Program-made: the position numbers and the translations under genes
The notes under the pieces: generated by a model
The model's input: only the letters and a program-made list of their open reading frames with translations
Told to the model about the DNA's origin: nothing
The model's database searches: none
In this document: positions 36,784 to 46,994 of the stretch, piece after piece
Position numbering within the stretch: the first letter of the stretch is position 1
How the letters are laid out: each line of letters opens with the position of its first letter
NCBI RefSeq assembly: GCF_002865645.1
Contig: NW_020194555.1
Location: 930,001-994,000, forward strand
Length of the DNA stretch: 64,000 nt
From: Hyaloscypha bicolor E
Lineage: Eukaryota > Ascomycota > Leotiomycetes > Helotiales > Hyaloscyphaceae
Direction of reading: 5' to 3'

Positions 36784-37843
36784 ATGGAGAAATTCGCTCG
36801 CCCCAAATCGCCATCCAGAAAACGGTGGAGCATTGGTCTTTCCATTGCTGTCATCATTGTGATCATTATTGTTATTGTTGTTCCATTGGCCGTCCTCCTC
36901 CCTGAACGGGGGCACAAAGGCCAAAAGTCCGCAGTTATTCTACCTTTATATATCTATCCCAGCAACAGCTCATCTTGGGATCCGCTTTATGAAGCGTAGG
37001 TTGAAAATTTCCAAGTGGTCCCGTGCATTTTTCATTCGAGCAAAGATACTGATGACCTCAGGCTAGATGCTCACCCTGAACTTCACTTTCTGGTGGTGAT
37101 CAACCCCAGCAACGGCCCTGGCAACAACCCCCTTCCAGACGACAACTATTCAGCTCAGATCCTCAAGCTGAATAACTACACCAACGTGGAAACAGTCGGG
37201 TATGTCAGAACCGGATATGCCACCCAGAACATCACCAACGTGGCCGAAGAAGTAGCAACGTACGCAGGCTGGGACACGCAAAACAATAGTCTGGCAATGC
37301 ACGGCATCTTCTTTGACGAAGCACCGCACGAATATTCGGCCGACGCAGTCTCGTACATGCAAATCGTCAACCAGGTGGTCAAAAATTCGACCTTGCAGGG
37401 CGCTAAAACGGTAAGTTTGCACCATTTCTCTATTTCTTTTTTTATCCCAGGACCCTGTCCCGTCTCCCAAGGACTTTCCAACACCGGCTGTGTCGGCCCC
37501 AAAGCACATGCTGCTCACCAGCCAATAGGTGATCCACAACCCAGGCGTGATCCCTGATTCCCGCTTCGACGACTCAACCACAGACATTACCGTCATCTTC
37601 GAAGAGTCGTATCCCGTCTACCAGACCAAAGTCACCGCACTCACCGACCTGAACAAGAAGAATCGGACCGAGTACGCTTACATGGTCAACTCGATACCCA
37701 CGCAGAGTCTGAACGCTCTCAGGTCGTATGTCGACACTTTGAGCGAGCACGCCGCTTACTTGTTCGTCACGAACAACAATCAAAATTTCTACGATAGTTT
37801 TGGCAGCATGTGGAGCGACTTCACGGCTGTCATTCCGACGTAG
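36784..37843 (+). CDS. sph3: spherulin-4 / GH135 glycoside hydrolase with membrane anchor (Sph3-A)
   Basis: Three exons, 36784-36995, 37062-37410 and 37529-37843; 291 residues. A short basic cytoplasmic tail (RPKSPSRKRW) precedes one membrane helix at about residues 17-40 (IAVIIVIIIVIVVPLAVLL), the type II topology described for Aspergillus Sph3. The GH135 domain starts with ILPLYIYPS and continues with FLVVINPSNGPG, GYVRTGYA, HGIFFDEAPHEYS (Asp156-Glu157) and VIFEESYPVY (Glu212/213). These acids correspond to the catalytic acids reported for Sph3, an endo-alpha-1,4-N-acetylgalactosaminidase needed for galactosaminogalactan production. Five potential N-glycosylation sites are visible. It is divergent from gt4c. 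Confidence 0.85.
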
Positions 37844-39766
37844 CATGGACGTTGCAAGCAACATCATCAATCAGCAAGGGGCGTTCGGTTCACCTGTGCT
37901 TCTTCCCTAGAAGGTACTAAGAAGCGGGTGGCTTACTATGGCGTCAAGACACGTAACTTGGTGGGGTACTAATAGGGGGATCTGGGGAAGGGGAGTTCAA
38001 ACTCGATCGATTTTTCTCACTTTCACAGCCTTATGGCTGTGGGTATGTCACTCTAGCGATTACGGGACTTTTGTTAGGCATTGGATTTATCGGCAGCGCC
38101 AGCTTACTCCCTCGATATCCAATCGGATCACTTAACGGAATAATGTGTTGTTTCCTTTTCTTCGAATGTCCCGGTGTCGTGATAATTCTCGTACTGGGCC
38201 CATAATTCGCCTTCCTTTTCTGTACTTTATTTAGAAGGTTCATCAGGATTTGTGAACGTTGACTCAATCAGTGGGGCTCGATCAGCTTACATTCGATAGC
38301 GTGCAGCCTGAAGTACATAAGCTACGTTTCACGTCCCAGCCTCGCAAGTCCGAGAACCAACAACCAGGAGACAAAGATCTAGTACCTGGATCCAAGACCT
38401 GTACCTTGTTCGACTATTGGAAATTTTGACGCTGGGTGTCGGGAGGGGTGACGTTCGAAAGCTCCTGGGGTCAGCCTTTGCCGTGGGTGTCTTGACGCTG
38501 AGCAGGGTCTAGCCCTGTACTGCTCCAGACTGGTGGTCCACGTAGCCAAGCCTTCCCGCATGAACAGTTGTGGGAAAAAGCCGCCACTCCCGAGATCCAT
38601 TCCGCGACAGCGGCGCCTCGAGGTGTGGGTACGCTAGCACCCAGCCAATCTAGCGCTGCTGGTGCCGCCGCTCGAAGCCTATCGCATCTTGTAAGCCTCG
38701 TGGCGGAATTCCAAATTTTTCATTCAATGTTGCTTGAGTGGGGTTGCGAAGAGACATGGCAATTGGACATGAGAGATGTGTCTGAGGAAGTCATTTTCGC
38801 TTGCACAGTGTCTTATCAGATTCTGATCCCGTACTCCCCCCCCTAATTACCCATAGTTAATGTAACAGTAGGTCAAAGTGCAGGGGGGTTTTTTGCATGG
38901 TAACTGGACCGTGCCAGGCTGGTTTTGCGAGGACCCACTATTACATTTATTTAAGTGGGGGAGAGTATTGTGATATTTGATATTCACACACGGGAGGCAC
39001 CTGGTAGGATTACAAAGGCTGCAACGCCGCAGAGATCGGTGTGGTGTGACACTGAGGCTCAAATCACCTCAAAATCTCTTGAACAGGCAATTGCGGCGCT
39101 GGGAATCGTGTTACAGCGAGAAGCAATTTTGCCATTCGCTGGTGATGTTTTGACGTTGAGTCAAGTCTGCCCCAGGCTGTTCGGGAGAGGTGGGGGATGC
39201 TGTCGAAACTCGGCGCGTAACCGGCCTCTCCGAACCCGGCAAGCCAAAGCGCACAGCACTTGCCCCTTTTCGCTTAGCGAGGGGATCGCTGGTTGGGTCC
39301 CGTAGGCCGGGGCCATGCACGTGTCTAATAACCCAGTATGCAAAAAGGTGCTGACGACAAGGTCAAAAAATTTCCGCCGATAATGCTCAAGCATGATATT
39401 TCCCGTGTTCTCGAGCCGGAACCAAGCATTATTCGTGAAGCGTTTAAAGTGCTTAGCGGAAAAGGGGATTAAAGAAGGAAGGTTTGCTAAGATGGATTAA
39501 TATTCCGGGTGAGGGGATTTGAGTTTTTATTTGTGCGACGACCAAACTCAAACTCATATCGGCAATACGAGGTTCACGGCTCGTTTGATGCAAGCTGAAC
39601 ATACTGTAGAAGCTAGGATGTTCTTATGATTGTCCCGTGTACTTCCTAGTGGCGGTGAGATGCAGAACGGTGATTCAATGATGCGACGCATAACCTTTCC
39701 TTGCTCGACCCGATGGGCCTGTCCTCCTCAAAGTAACTACGCTACAGTACAGTACGCTCAAGCCGT
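37844..39766. other. 1.9 kb gap between the two sph3 genes
   Basis: This is where the Aspergillus cluster would lead one to look for agd3 (deacetylase) or ega3 (GH114). I find no ORF with their motifs and no clear relic. There are only short overlapping frames. The genes on each side are convergent, so this is shared 3' flank. Confidence 0.45.
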
Positions 39767-40773
39767 CTAAGTCTCAAACGCCGCAATGAACTCTCCCCAA
39801 CTATCGCCAAAGCTCTCGTAGAAATCATTGACTAAATCAGTAACAAACAGATATGCTCCACGATAACGCAGTTTTTGCAATAGAGCGAAAATCTCAGTAC
39901 TTGGCACCCCGGAAACCATGTATCCTGACCGGGGCTGATCGTAGTGGTAATCCTTAAGGCGCTTCTGGACTTCCTCGCCCTGGTACCGCTCGTAAGGCTC
40001 TTCGCAAGTGACGATCACATCCGGACCGGGACTCCCGAGCTCGGTGTCGGGAGGCGTGCCGGGGTTGTGGATCACCTACGACAGTTCCCAAAAATCAGAT
40101 ACGAGCTTGACGGTCTTGGGCAAGGGGGGCCTGTTTCCTTTTCTGCTTTGGAAATACTGGGAGGGGTTAGACTCACCAATCGATCGCCCTGTATGCCTGG
40201 AGCGGCTTTGATGTGTTGGCACAAGGCATCCAGATACTCAGCTCTCTCGGCCGTGTAATGGTTCGGCGTCTCATCAAGCAGAATCCCTCCAACACCAAGA
40301 CCCGTCTTCTCGTACTCGGTGGCCCAGCATGCATAAGTGTCTATCTCGGTACAAACTTCGCTGAGAGGACGCTTGCAGTAGTCGATACGGATATAGCCAG
40401 CTGTCACAACGTTTGCGTGCGCGTTCAGCTTTGGTATTTCTCGGCTGTAATCACGGTTGGCCACGAAGATGTCTCCTGGCCCACTATTGGGGTTGACTAT
40501 CACGAGAAAGTCGAGGTTGGGGTGATTAGTTATCCTATTTGTGACAAGTGTGAGTATTGGGTATGGTGATTTGATAATGTGAGAATGACTGCCGAGATCC
40601 GGGTTTCGGGGTCGAGAGGGGAGTAAATCAGGCCAAACATACGCTTCATACAAGGGCTTCCATGTTTCGTCATCCAGTGGGTAGATGTAAAGCGGGACGA
40701 GCACTGTGGCTTTGGGCTTCGTATCCGCAGCTGTGTTGGTGTGAGGTTCTGTTTCGTTGAGACATTGATCCAT
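39767..40773 (-). CDS. sph3: spherulin-4 / GH135 paralogue without anchor (Sph3-B)
   Basis: Three exons, 40773-40643, 40534-40177 and 40075-39767; 265 residues. Both introns fall at the same places as in Sph3-A, which marks the two as duplicates. The core is conserved: VLVPLYIYPLDDETWKPLYE, FLVIVNPNSGPG, GYIRIDYC, GGILLDETPNHYT (Asp131-Glu132) and VIVTCEEPYERY (Glu188/189). Unlike Sph3-A it starts MDQCLNETEPHTN with no membrane helix or signal peptide. I found no upstream exon encoding one, so it is either cytosolic, exported unconventionally, or has an unseen 5' exon. Divergence from Sph3-A is considerable, so the duplication is old. Confidence 0.82.
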
Positions 40774-41356
40774 GTCTGCGCCTCGAAATTACGAGTTTGA
40801 TAGAAGGAGCTGAGAACAACAGAAAATGCCGGAATGAGGTACCAGGTAGCAAGCTCCGTTTGGGGATTGTCCCGTGCGAAGACAAGACAAATTGTTGTAT
40901 AAGTAGTTTTCCGAGCTAGTGCATAAAGAAAAACTTTTAATTTGCCGTCTAAGAGCGGCGCTGAGCCCTGTCTCGAACCTTGCCCCTTGCGCTAAATTTA
41001 GCCCGCCTCAGATCTTGATAGTTGCAATACGGGCCGCCAGCATTTTCTCACCCATTGTGTATGCAAGACCATATTTGAGATCAAGCTAGTAAAGGACTTA
41101 CCTTTGATTTCCGTATCGTACCAGACGATAGCGTCTACTCAAGCCCTGCAGCAGAGTTGAGAGGTGGTAGTTAGTAAGCCGGCCGCCACGAGCCGCTGTA
41201 ACTGAGACAAGGGACGAGGCTCAAGGCTCACTCCAGCGCGCGTATGCTGTACAAGTTTGCAGACCGCGGATGGGAGTATATATGAGAACCCATGTGACCT
41301 TTTTACCTTCACAATCGTTTCCACAATCGTTTCCGACTTTCGTTAAACCGTTAAAC
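40774..41356. other. divergent promoter region of sph3-B and uge3
   Basis: The 583-bp gap contains no ORF of merit. A TATATAT lies at 41277-41283, about 75 bases before the epimerase ATG. A TTATACAA-like box lies on the minus strand near 40900, about 125 bases before the sph3-B ATG. Confidence 0.45.
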
Positions 41357-42634
41357 ATGGATTCAAGACATGTCTCCGAGAGGAGTTCCCCAGACTCTTC
41401 GCCTTGTATCTCATGTCCCTCTACTCCAGCAACACATCCAGACGAATTATTCGATGACGCCTCCTTCCTCTCTGACAACGAGCAATTCGTCCTCGTCACC
41501 GGCGGTCTTGGGTTCATTGGCAGTCACACAGTGCTCGAATTATTGATCTCCGGCTATAATGTAATCATCGTCGACGACCTAAGCAACAGCTTCCACGAAG
41601 TCTTCACACGAATCCTCACCATCGCAAACCGTCACTTCCTCACCATCGGCGGGCATTGCCCAAAAGCTGAATTCCACAACCTTTCATACCGAGACCTAGC
41701 ATCTATGCGCGCGCTCCTCAAATCCCACTGCCCATACTCTCTCCCAGGTGCTCAAAGACCCTCAAACATCATCGGCGTCATCCACTTCGCCGCATACAAA
41801 GCAGTAGAAGAGAGTATCCAACAACCGCTAAAATACTACCAGAACAACATCAATGGACTCGTCGACTTTATGACCTTGCTGGACGAGTTTGATATCAAGA
41901 CTTTTATTTTCTCATCTTCTGCGTCGGTGTATGGGACGTTGGCTGATGGGATCTCTCTTCTGAGAGAGGAGCATTGTGTACATGAAAACTTGACATATCG
42001 GGATAGCGATGGTGTGGGAAAATGTGCTCAACAAGGCTGCACGGGAATAACCAATCCATATGGGAGGACCAAATTCTTTGGCGAAGCAATACTCTCTGAT
42101 CTTGCGAAGTCAGATCCTTCGTGGAATATTGTGGGACTTCGGTATTTCAACCCCGTCGGCTGCGATGCCTCTGGCTTGTTGGGCGAAGACCCAAAAGGTG
42201 TTCCGTCGAACTTGCTACCTGTTACTGTCAAAGTCATGACGGGACAAATTCCAGAATTAGCGGTATATGGAGGAGACTGGGATACGCCTGATGGAACGAC
42301 GGTGAGGGATTTCATCCACGTGACGGATTTAGCACGGGGCCACATTGCAGCATTGGCGGCGACTAATAATGGGAATATCAAGGGAGGTTACCGTGCTTTT
42401 AATTTGGGAACTGGGACGGGGTATTCGGTGCTGGAGGTTGTGGCCGCTATGGAGTCTGTTTCGCAAAGACCTGTTCCGAGGAGGGTAGTTAGTAGGAGGG
42501 CGGGCGATGTGCAGTGCTCTGTGGCCGCAGTTGAGAGGGCGAGAAAAGAGTTGGGATGGGAGACGAAAAAGACGTTGAGGGATGCGTGTGAGGATATGTG
42601 GCATTATTTGAAACATGGTGGAGAAACGGGTTGA
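41357..42634 (+). CDS. uge3: UDP-glucose 4-epimerase, Uge3-like
   Basis: Single exon. The ATG at 41357 (MDSRHVSERSS) is preferred over 41270 because TATATAT lies between them; 425 residues. This is a short-chain dehydrogenase/epimerase: NAD-binding VLVTGGLGFIGSH, VIHFAAYKAVEES, the catalytic Ser in FSSSASVYG, the catalytic Tyr and Lys in NPYGRTK, RYFNPVGC, and VRDFIHVTDLARGH. Aligning RRAGDVQCSVAA with human and bacterial GALE puts Ser388 at the gatekeeper site that is Cys in enzymes acting on both UDP-Glc and UDP-GlcNAc, and Tyr in glucose-only ones. A bifunctional enzyme supplying UDP-Gal and UDP-GalNAc is therefore likely, as Uge3 does for galactosaminogalactan. The Ser/Pro-rich N-terminal extension is unusual. 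Confidence 0.88.
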   Translation: MDSRHVSERSSPDSSPCISCPSTPATHPDELFDDASFLSDNEQFVLVTGGLGFIGSHTVLELLISGYNVIIVDDLSNSFHEVFTRILTIANRHFLTIGGHCPKAEFHNLSYRDLASMRALLKSHCPYSLPGAQRPSNIIGVIHFAAYKAVEESIQQPLKYYQNNINGLVDFMTLLDEFDIKTFIFSSSASVYGTLADGISLLREEHCVHENLTYRDSDGVGKCAQQGCTGITNPYGRTKFFGEAILSDLAKSDPSWNIVGLRYFNPVGCDASGLLGEDPKGVPSNLLPVTVKVMTGQIPELAVYGGDWDTPDGTTVRDFIHVTDLARGHIAALAATNNGNIKGGYRAFNLGTGTGYSVLEVVAAMESVSQRPVPRRVVSRRAGDVQCSVAAVERARKELGWETKKTLRDACEDMWHYLKHGGETG

Positions 42635-43103
42635 TTGGGGAATAGACTTGGTCCATCACTGGAAGAAAGATGAGAGTTTAGAAGTATTCCGTGGTACATA
42701 GGTGCATGTACACGTCAACAGAATGCGACGCCATGATTGACGACGATCATGATTTAGAGAGGTTTTGAAAAGAAGGTCTAGGTAATTTTTAGTAGATGAT
42801 TGCGCTCGGGACTCGGGAGGATGGAAACTTAGAGGAGGCAAAATAATATATGTATATATATTTACACTCAGATATCTCATGAAAATTTTAGAATATGAAA
42901 TCACAGTTTCCCGTTTTTGATATGACCGCTGCTCAAGAATCTGAACTTCTGAAGCCCACTATCTATCTGTTTTCAGCGGCCATTTCTTCTTTGCAACGAG
43001 TTTGAAACACCACAGAGGCTAAAAATCACAGATGATCTCTCGAGATCTACAAGACTCAGTTGATTTCTAATAATTCACTCGTTAATAGGAGCCAGTAGCT
43101 GAG
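42635..43103. other. AT-rich intergenic
   Basis: This holds the 3' flank of uge3. There is no ORF of merit. A short alternating TATATG/TATATA run lies at 42846-42861. Confidence 0.45.
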
Positions 43104-43737
43104 CCCTACTTTCGCTTAAGCTGATCACTATTATCAATAAGCGTACCCTTGTATTTCCCATAGTAGGGATTAAATTTCCTCACCAAAAACCACACTGTAT
43201 CTACTAGCCTTAATAATATATAGACACCTGCGTTCGTGCTTAGCCACCTCCACCCTGACCTCTTGCCCTCACGGCCCCCTAGGCATACTCCTAGCATATG
43301 CTTAACCTTTATTACTAAGAAGCACATAAGTAAGTTAGAATACATCTTGCTTTACTATTGCTATTATCTCTAGTATATACTTGGCATATGGAACCCATAT
43401 ACTTAGCATATGCCAACCTTAACGCGTAGGGCCTTTACGCTTTAATATATCCCAATGCGAGAGGCTCTCACTGCCCCTAGCCCCCCGGGACCAACCCGGA
43501 CCCTAACCCCTGGCCCTAAGCCCCCTCGCAAGCTCGGGACTAACGACCTTCCTAGCCCTTATATATACAAAGCACAAGAAGGGTCTATTCAAGCATATGC
43601 CTAAAATATAACCGCTACAGAACCTATTCATTTACTCAGCTAGCTATCTTGCTTCTTTAAGCAAAAATAGTGATTAGCTAAAACAAACGAGCATATGCAG
43701 AGTTTGATAATAGTGATCAGATTAAGCGATAGTAGGG
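43104..43737. mobile_element. 0.63 kb MITE-like element with 34-bp terminal inverted repeats
   Basis: The left end 43104-43137 (starting CCCTACTTTCGCTTAAGC) and the right end 43704-43737 are reverse complements with two mismatches over 34 bp; similarity may extend about 4 bases outward. The interior has no transposase ORF. It contains five CATATG words, mostly as AGCATATGC, and GC-rich runs of C/G. I could not fix a target-site duplication, so the superfamily is undetermined. Confidence 0.6.
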
Positions 43738-44429
43738 ATCAACTAAAACCCCCGTCAAAAGCAGGCAAAGAAAGTCGGTCGATCAGAGTTTTACTCCCCT
43801 TCCCTGCTCTCGTAGTTCGAACGCATACTAACACTTCAAAAGATTTCAACAATGACTAAACTTTTGAATAATGGCTACCAAATGAATAAAGGCAAATAGA
43901 CTCAAGACTTGAACACGTTCCGTTATTGGATGTTGTATTCAGTGAAGCAGTTGAACTCTTGAAATGTTTCGCTGCTCCAAGGAGAGCCAACGAATTGACA
44001 CGTGACTCATGGTAGCTGGCGTTAGTAAAGACAAGTATTAACTTAGGGGAAAGTTTAGCATGAATAGGGAGGGCTTACTCGTTTGAATTACCCAATTTTT
44101 GTTCTTGAGTCGGAAGGTTGGCATGAAGTGGCGTCATTGATGGTTACCACGCCCACTCGACTTCCATATCGTGGACTAATCTTCACGATCATTAAACACT
44201 CTATCAATGGCAGCAATCAGGAATGCACTACTTCTTGCAAAAGTAAATACTGTTTTTCTCAGAACCTCCAATCCTCTCTAAGCAACAATATTAATAAGGT
44301 TCCACTAGGACACTATCATAGAACACACACTTCGGCCAGGGAAACTTCAACGTTAAGCTGGCAATCCCACCAATACGCCTCAACCGCTTCCAAGGAGCAA
44401 TTCAATCCGTCTACGGGCTCTTTGAAGTA
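43738..44429. other. intergenic, no gene seen
   Basis: The stretch is moderately AT-rich. The later part may include remnants of the 5' end of the following pseudogene, but I cannot support this. Confidence 0.4.
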
Positions 44430-45480
44430 CTCAGCCCCACAACTGCCTCAACTTGGACACCACACCCCAAATCCGGTTGCCATCGCGGGCGCTATCTCTA
44501 GACCGATGCCTTCGGGGTTTTCAATTTCCTCACCCTGTACCATCTCGCTTCTTCTTCTCCTCTCTAGTTCGCCCTCGCAAAAGCCCTCGTTCACTCAGTC
44601 CATGACGTTCTTGGCAGAACGAGAAGGGGAAAGAAAAGCTTGGAGGAGCGACGTATGATGAGCCGCCGAAGGGAGGATTGAGGATTTGGAAGTTGGAAGA
44701 GGATGGGAGTGATAGCGATAGGATGTACCACCATTACCTGAATTCGTGGATGTTTGCTCTTAATCGGCTGTGTGTGGCAAGTGGAGAGATAGAGTGGAAT
44801 GAGTTGGCGATTCAACTTGCGAAGGCTGTGCATGAGAAGTTTATTGTCACGGGGACAGGTGGGAGTAAAAGGATGGTGTGAAAGATAAGCAAGGATATGG
44901 AGAGGATGCTGGTTCCGAGTGAGGGCGATCTAGATGCTGCTACTGGATTTGTGGGTTCTCGGTTTGTGGAGGAGACGGCAGGGGGTACGGTGCTGGAGAA
45001 GGAAGTAAGGGGTATAGGGAGATGATAGAGGGAAAGTTGACCGCGAGTACAGATTGCTTGGGCTTGAGGATGGCGCTTCGGATGTGTCATTTATTTACTG
45101 CTGAGGAGGAGTGAGCAAGAACATTGGGCGAGAAGTGCCTGGCTAATTGCTGTAAGTTGTTTTGGACAAAGAGGAGTCGTGGGCGATGAAGTGATGCTGA
45201 TTTTGATAGCGGAGCTTCTAAAAGGCACTGGGGGTATGGGGTATCCTAGATTGAAGCCCGCAATATCGACTTGCATTCAGGGAGTTTGGTGCTTGTTTGG
45301 GAATTGGTTGTTACAGAGGGGAATGAAAATTTGGCTGCAAGAGCGAAGGCGGTAATCAAGTTCTGGGAAGATTATACGGAGGAAGTGACAGCAGACTATT
45401 TAAGACCGATTTAGTTGGTTATGTATGCTGCCTCATTAATCCCAGGAAGTGAGTTTAGTTGACCCTGTTCTCAAAAGCAG
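44430..45480 (+). pseudogene. decayed six-hairpin-glycosidase-like gene (family tentative)
   Basis: Conserved-looking segments follow one another in shifting frames: ALAKALVHSVHDVLGR near 44570-44620, then DEPPKGGLRIWKLEEDG, MYHHYLNSWMFALNRL, WNELAIQLAKAVHEKF, KRMV, KISKDMERMLVPSEGDLDA, and later FREFGACLGIG and VMYAASLIPG. They match my recollection of an uncharacterised bacterial/fungal family with a six-hairpin glycosidase fold. TGA at 44879-44881 sits where KRM-W-K is expected and TAG at 45412-45414 where a Trp also fits. At least one frameshift occurs near 44640. It is clearly not functional as read. Confidence 0.5.
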
Positions 45481-45841
45481 TGCTGATGGTGAATAGCTTT
45501 CAAGAGTGGATTCCTTGTTTCACCGGCGGAACAATCAACACAACGGGACTGAGGAAAGTGGTAAATCCGAATAGGAGAAATTTAATGATCAATTTTGAAA
45601 AATGGGTATGGGTCAACAAGAAAAGGGGTTCATTGTCGGAAATTCTGAAGGCGCTTAATGAAACAATTCCGCTGCATTTTACTTTGCGTGTATTATAAAA
45701 GTTCTAGGTACCGAAGTTGCAGCCGTTTGAAGTTCTTCTCGACAATGTTCGATGCAATTTCAAAGATCGGGGGTTGGAAAGTATCGGGCAGTGCTGTCAC
45801 TTCATGAAACCCCGATCGGTCTGACATTGAAACATCGCCCT

Positions 45842-46472
45842 CTATGCCCAAACCATTGCCATGTTCATAACTTTAACAATAGCACCCATAGACGTGTGCC
45901 CAACAGCCTTTTCCTCCACCTCATCATCCCGAGCACAGATCCAGGCATCAAGCAGAGCGGTCACTACCTCACACATGAAAAGTGCTCCAACGGCCTTTCT
46001 CTAGCCCGTATACAGCAGTGCGAGAACAGCGACTCCCGAATTGATATTTCGTGCTCCAGCAAATGATAGAAGGGGAGGACCTCTGGGGAGTCAGCGGCTA
46101 AAATCGGGATACCGAGGGTGTTGCTGAAGGCTTGAGGGTCCATGAGACTTTGGGTGCCAGCGCCGATGGCGAGGTGGCTTATTTGAGAGGATATAGGAGC
46201 AGAATATGGCTGAGGTGGTTCTATTAAGTTGACGTTGTGCTTAGATGACTTTGTTGGATCATTGGATCTTGAGGAGAAATCATGATTGATGAGTTGACGA
46301 AAGAAGTTGAGCTAGAGGTCAAAGTTTCGCGTTGGTGCTGATTAACGTAATGAATGCGGAGCAAAATGTAGGCTGCATATAGGAACATTATTAGAAGTCC
46401 AAGAATGTGAACAGGGTTGTGGCAATTACCGTACAAGAGCTGAAATGTATTGTCTTTAAGATCTTCACTCAC
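45842..46472 (-). pseudogene. decayed DUF4267-like small membrane protein gene
   Basis: The minus strand carries a membrane segment (VHILGLLIMFLYAAYILL), then ISHLAIGAGTQSLMDPQAFS, NTLGIPILAADSPEVLPFYH, GVAVLALLYTG, an in-frame TAG (46003-46001), KAVGALFMCEVVTALLDAW and EEKAVGHTSMGAIV, ending at 45842. The order fits DUF4267 proteins: four helices, a GIP motif, a LALLY-G motif, a DAW motif and a late GH. One frameshift before GVAVLA and the TAG break it, although a short intron could be argued at 46340. The function of the family is unknown. Confidence 0.45.
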
Positions 46473-46994
46473 GAGTTAAAACTGAAATTCGACTGCAAAC
46501 ATGCACTGTTAGGGTTTAAGGTTAACTGCCTTGAAGCAGATGGATGTCTGAAGTAATACTACTGTAAGGTTCTTAACAACTATTAATTAGGTCACAAGAA
46601 AGATATAGACTTTTTGGAAGCTATTCAATATCAGTTTTGACAAGAAAGAAATCCAGTTTGAGGAGGGCAGGCTGTTTAATGAGGGGTAAGGCAAGCCACA
46701 GTGAAAGAGGCTTGCATTAGTGGCAGCCAACCCCCTTTCAACATTGGTTCACAGCCGCCGCAGGGATAAATAACCTGACGGGCCCTGCCCATGTCTCGAA
46801 GGGTGCGGACGCCAGTACGAAATGCGGTGAAGGGGCCGAACAAATTTCTTTTTTAAGCTTCACAACCAGCCTTCCTTTCGGAACTTTCCCAACACAACAT
46901 TGCGCTTCAAACGGATGTAGAAGTCACTCCTTGATGCTTGTCATTTACAGCGCCAGCCAGCAGATTATCACAAGGAACTCTGTTCAGCCCAAAT
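46473..46994. other. intergenic promoter region of the CYP51 paralogue
   Basis: No ORF of merit. An ATAAATAA lies near 46765, about 230 bases before the P450 ATG. Confidence 0.4.

Noticed and set aside
37844..39766. Hidden agd3 or ega3 gene between the sph3 copies
   Set aside because: No deacetylase or GH114 motifs were found in any frame and no long ORF exists.
41270..41356. Upstream ATG (41270) as the start of the epimerase
   Set aside because: A TATATAT box lies between it and 41357, and the extra 29 residues have no counterpart in the family.
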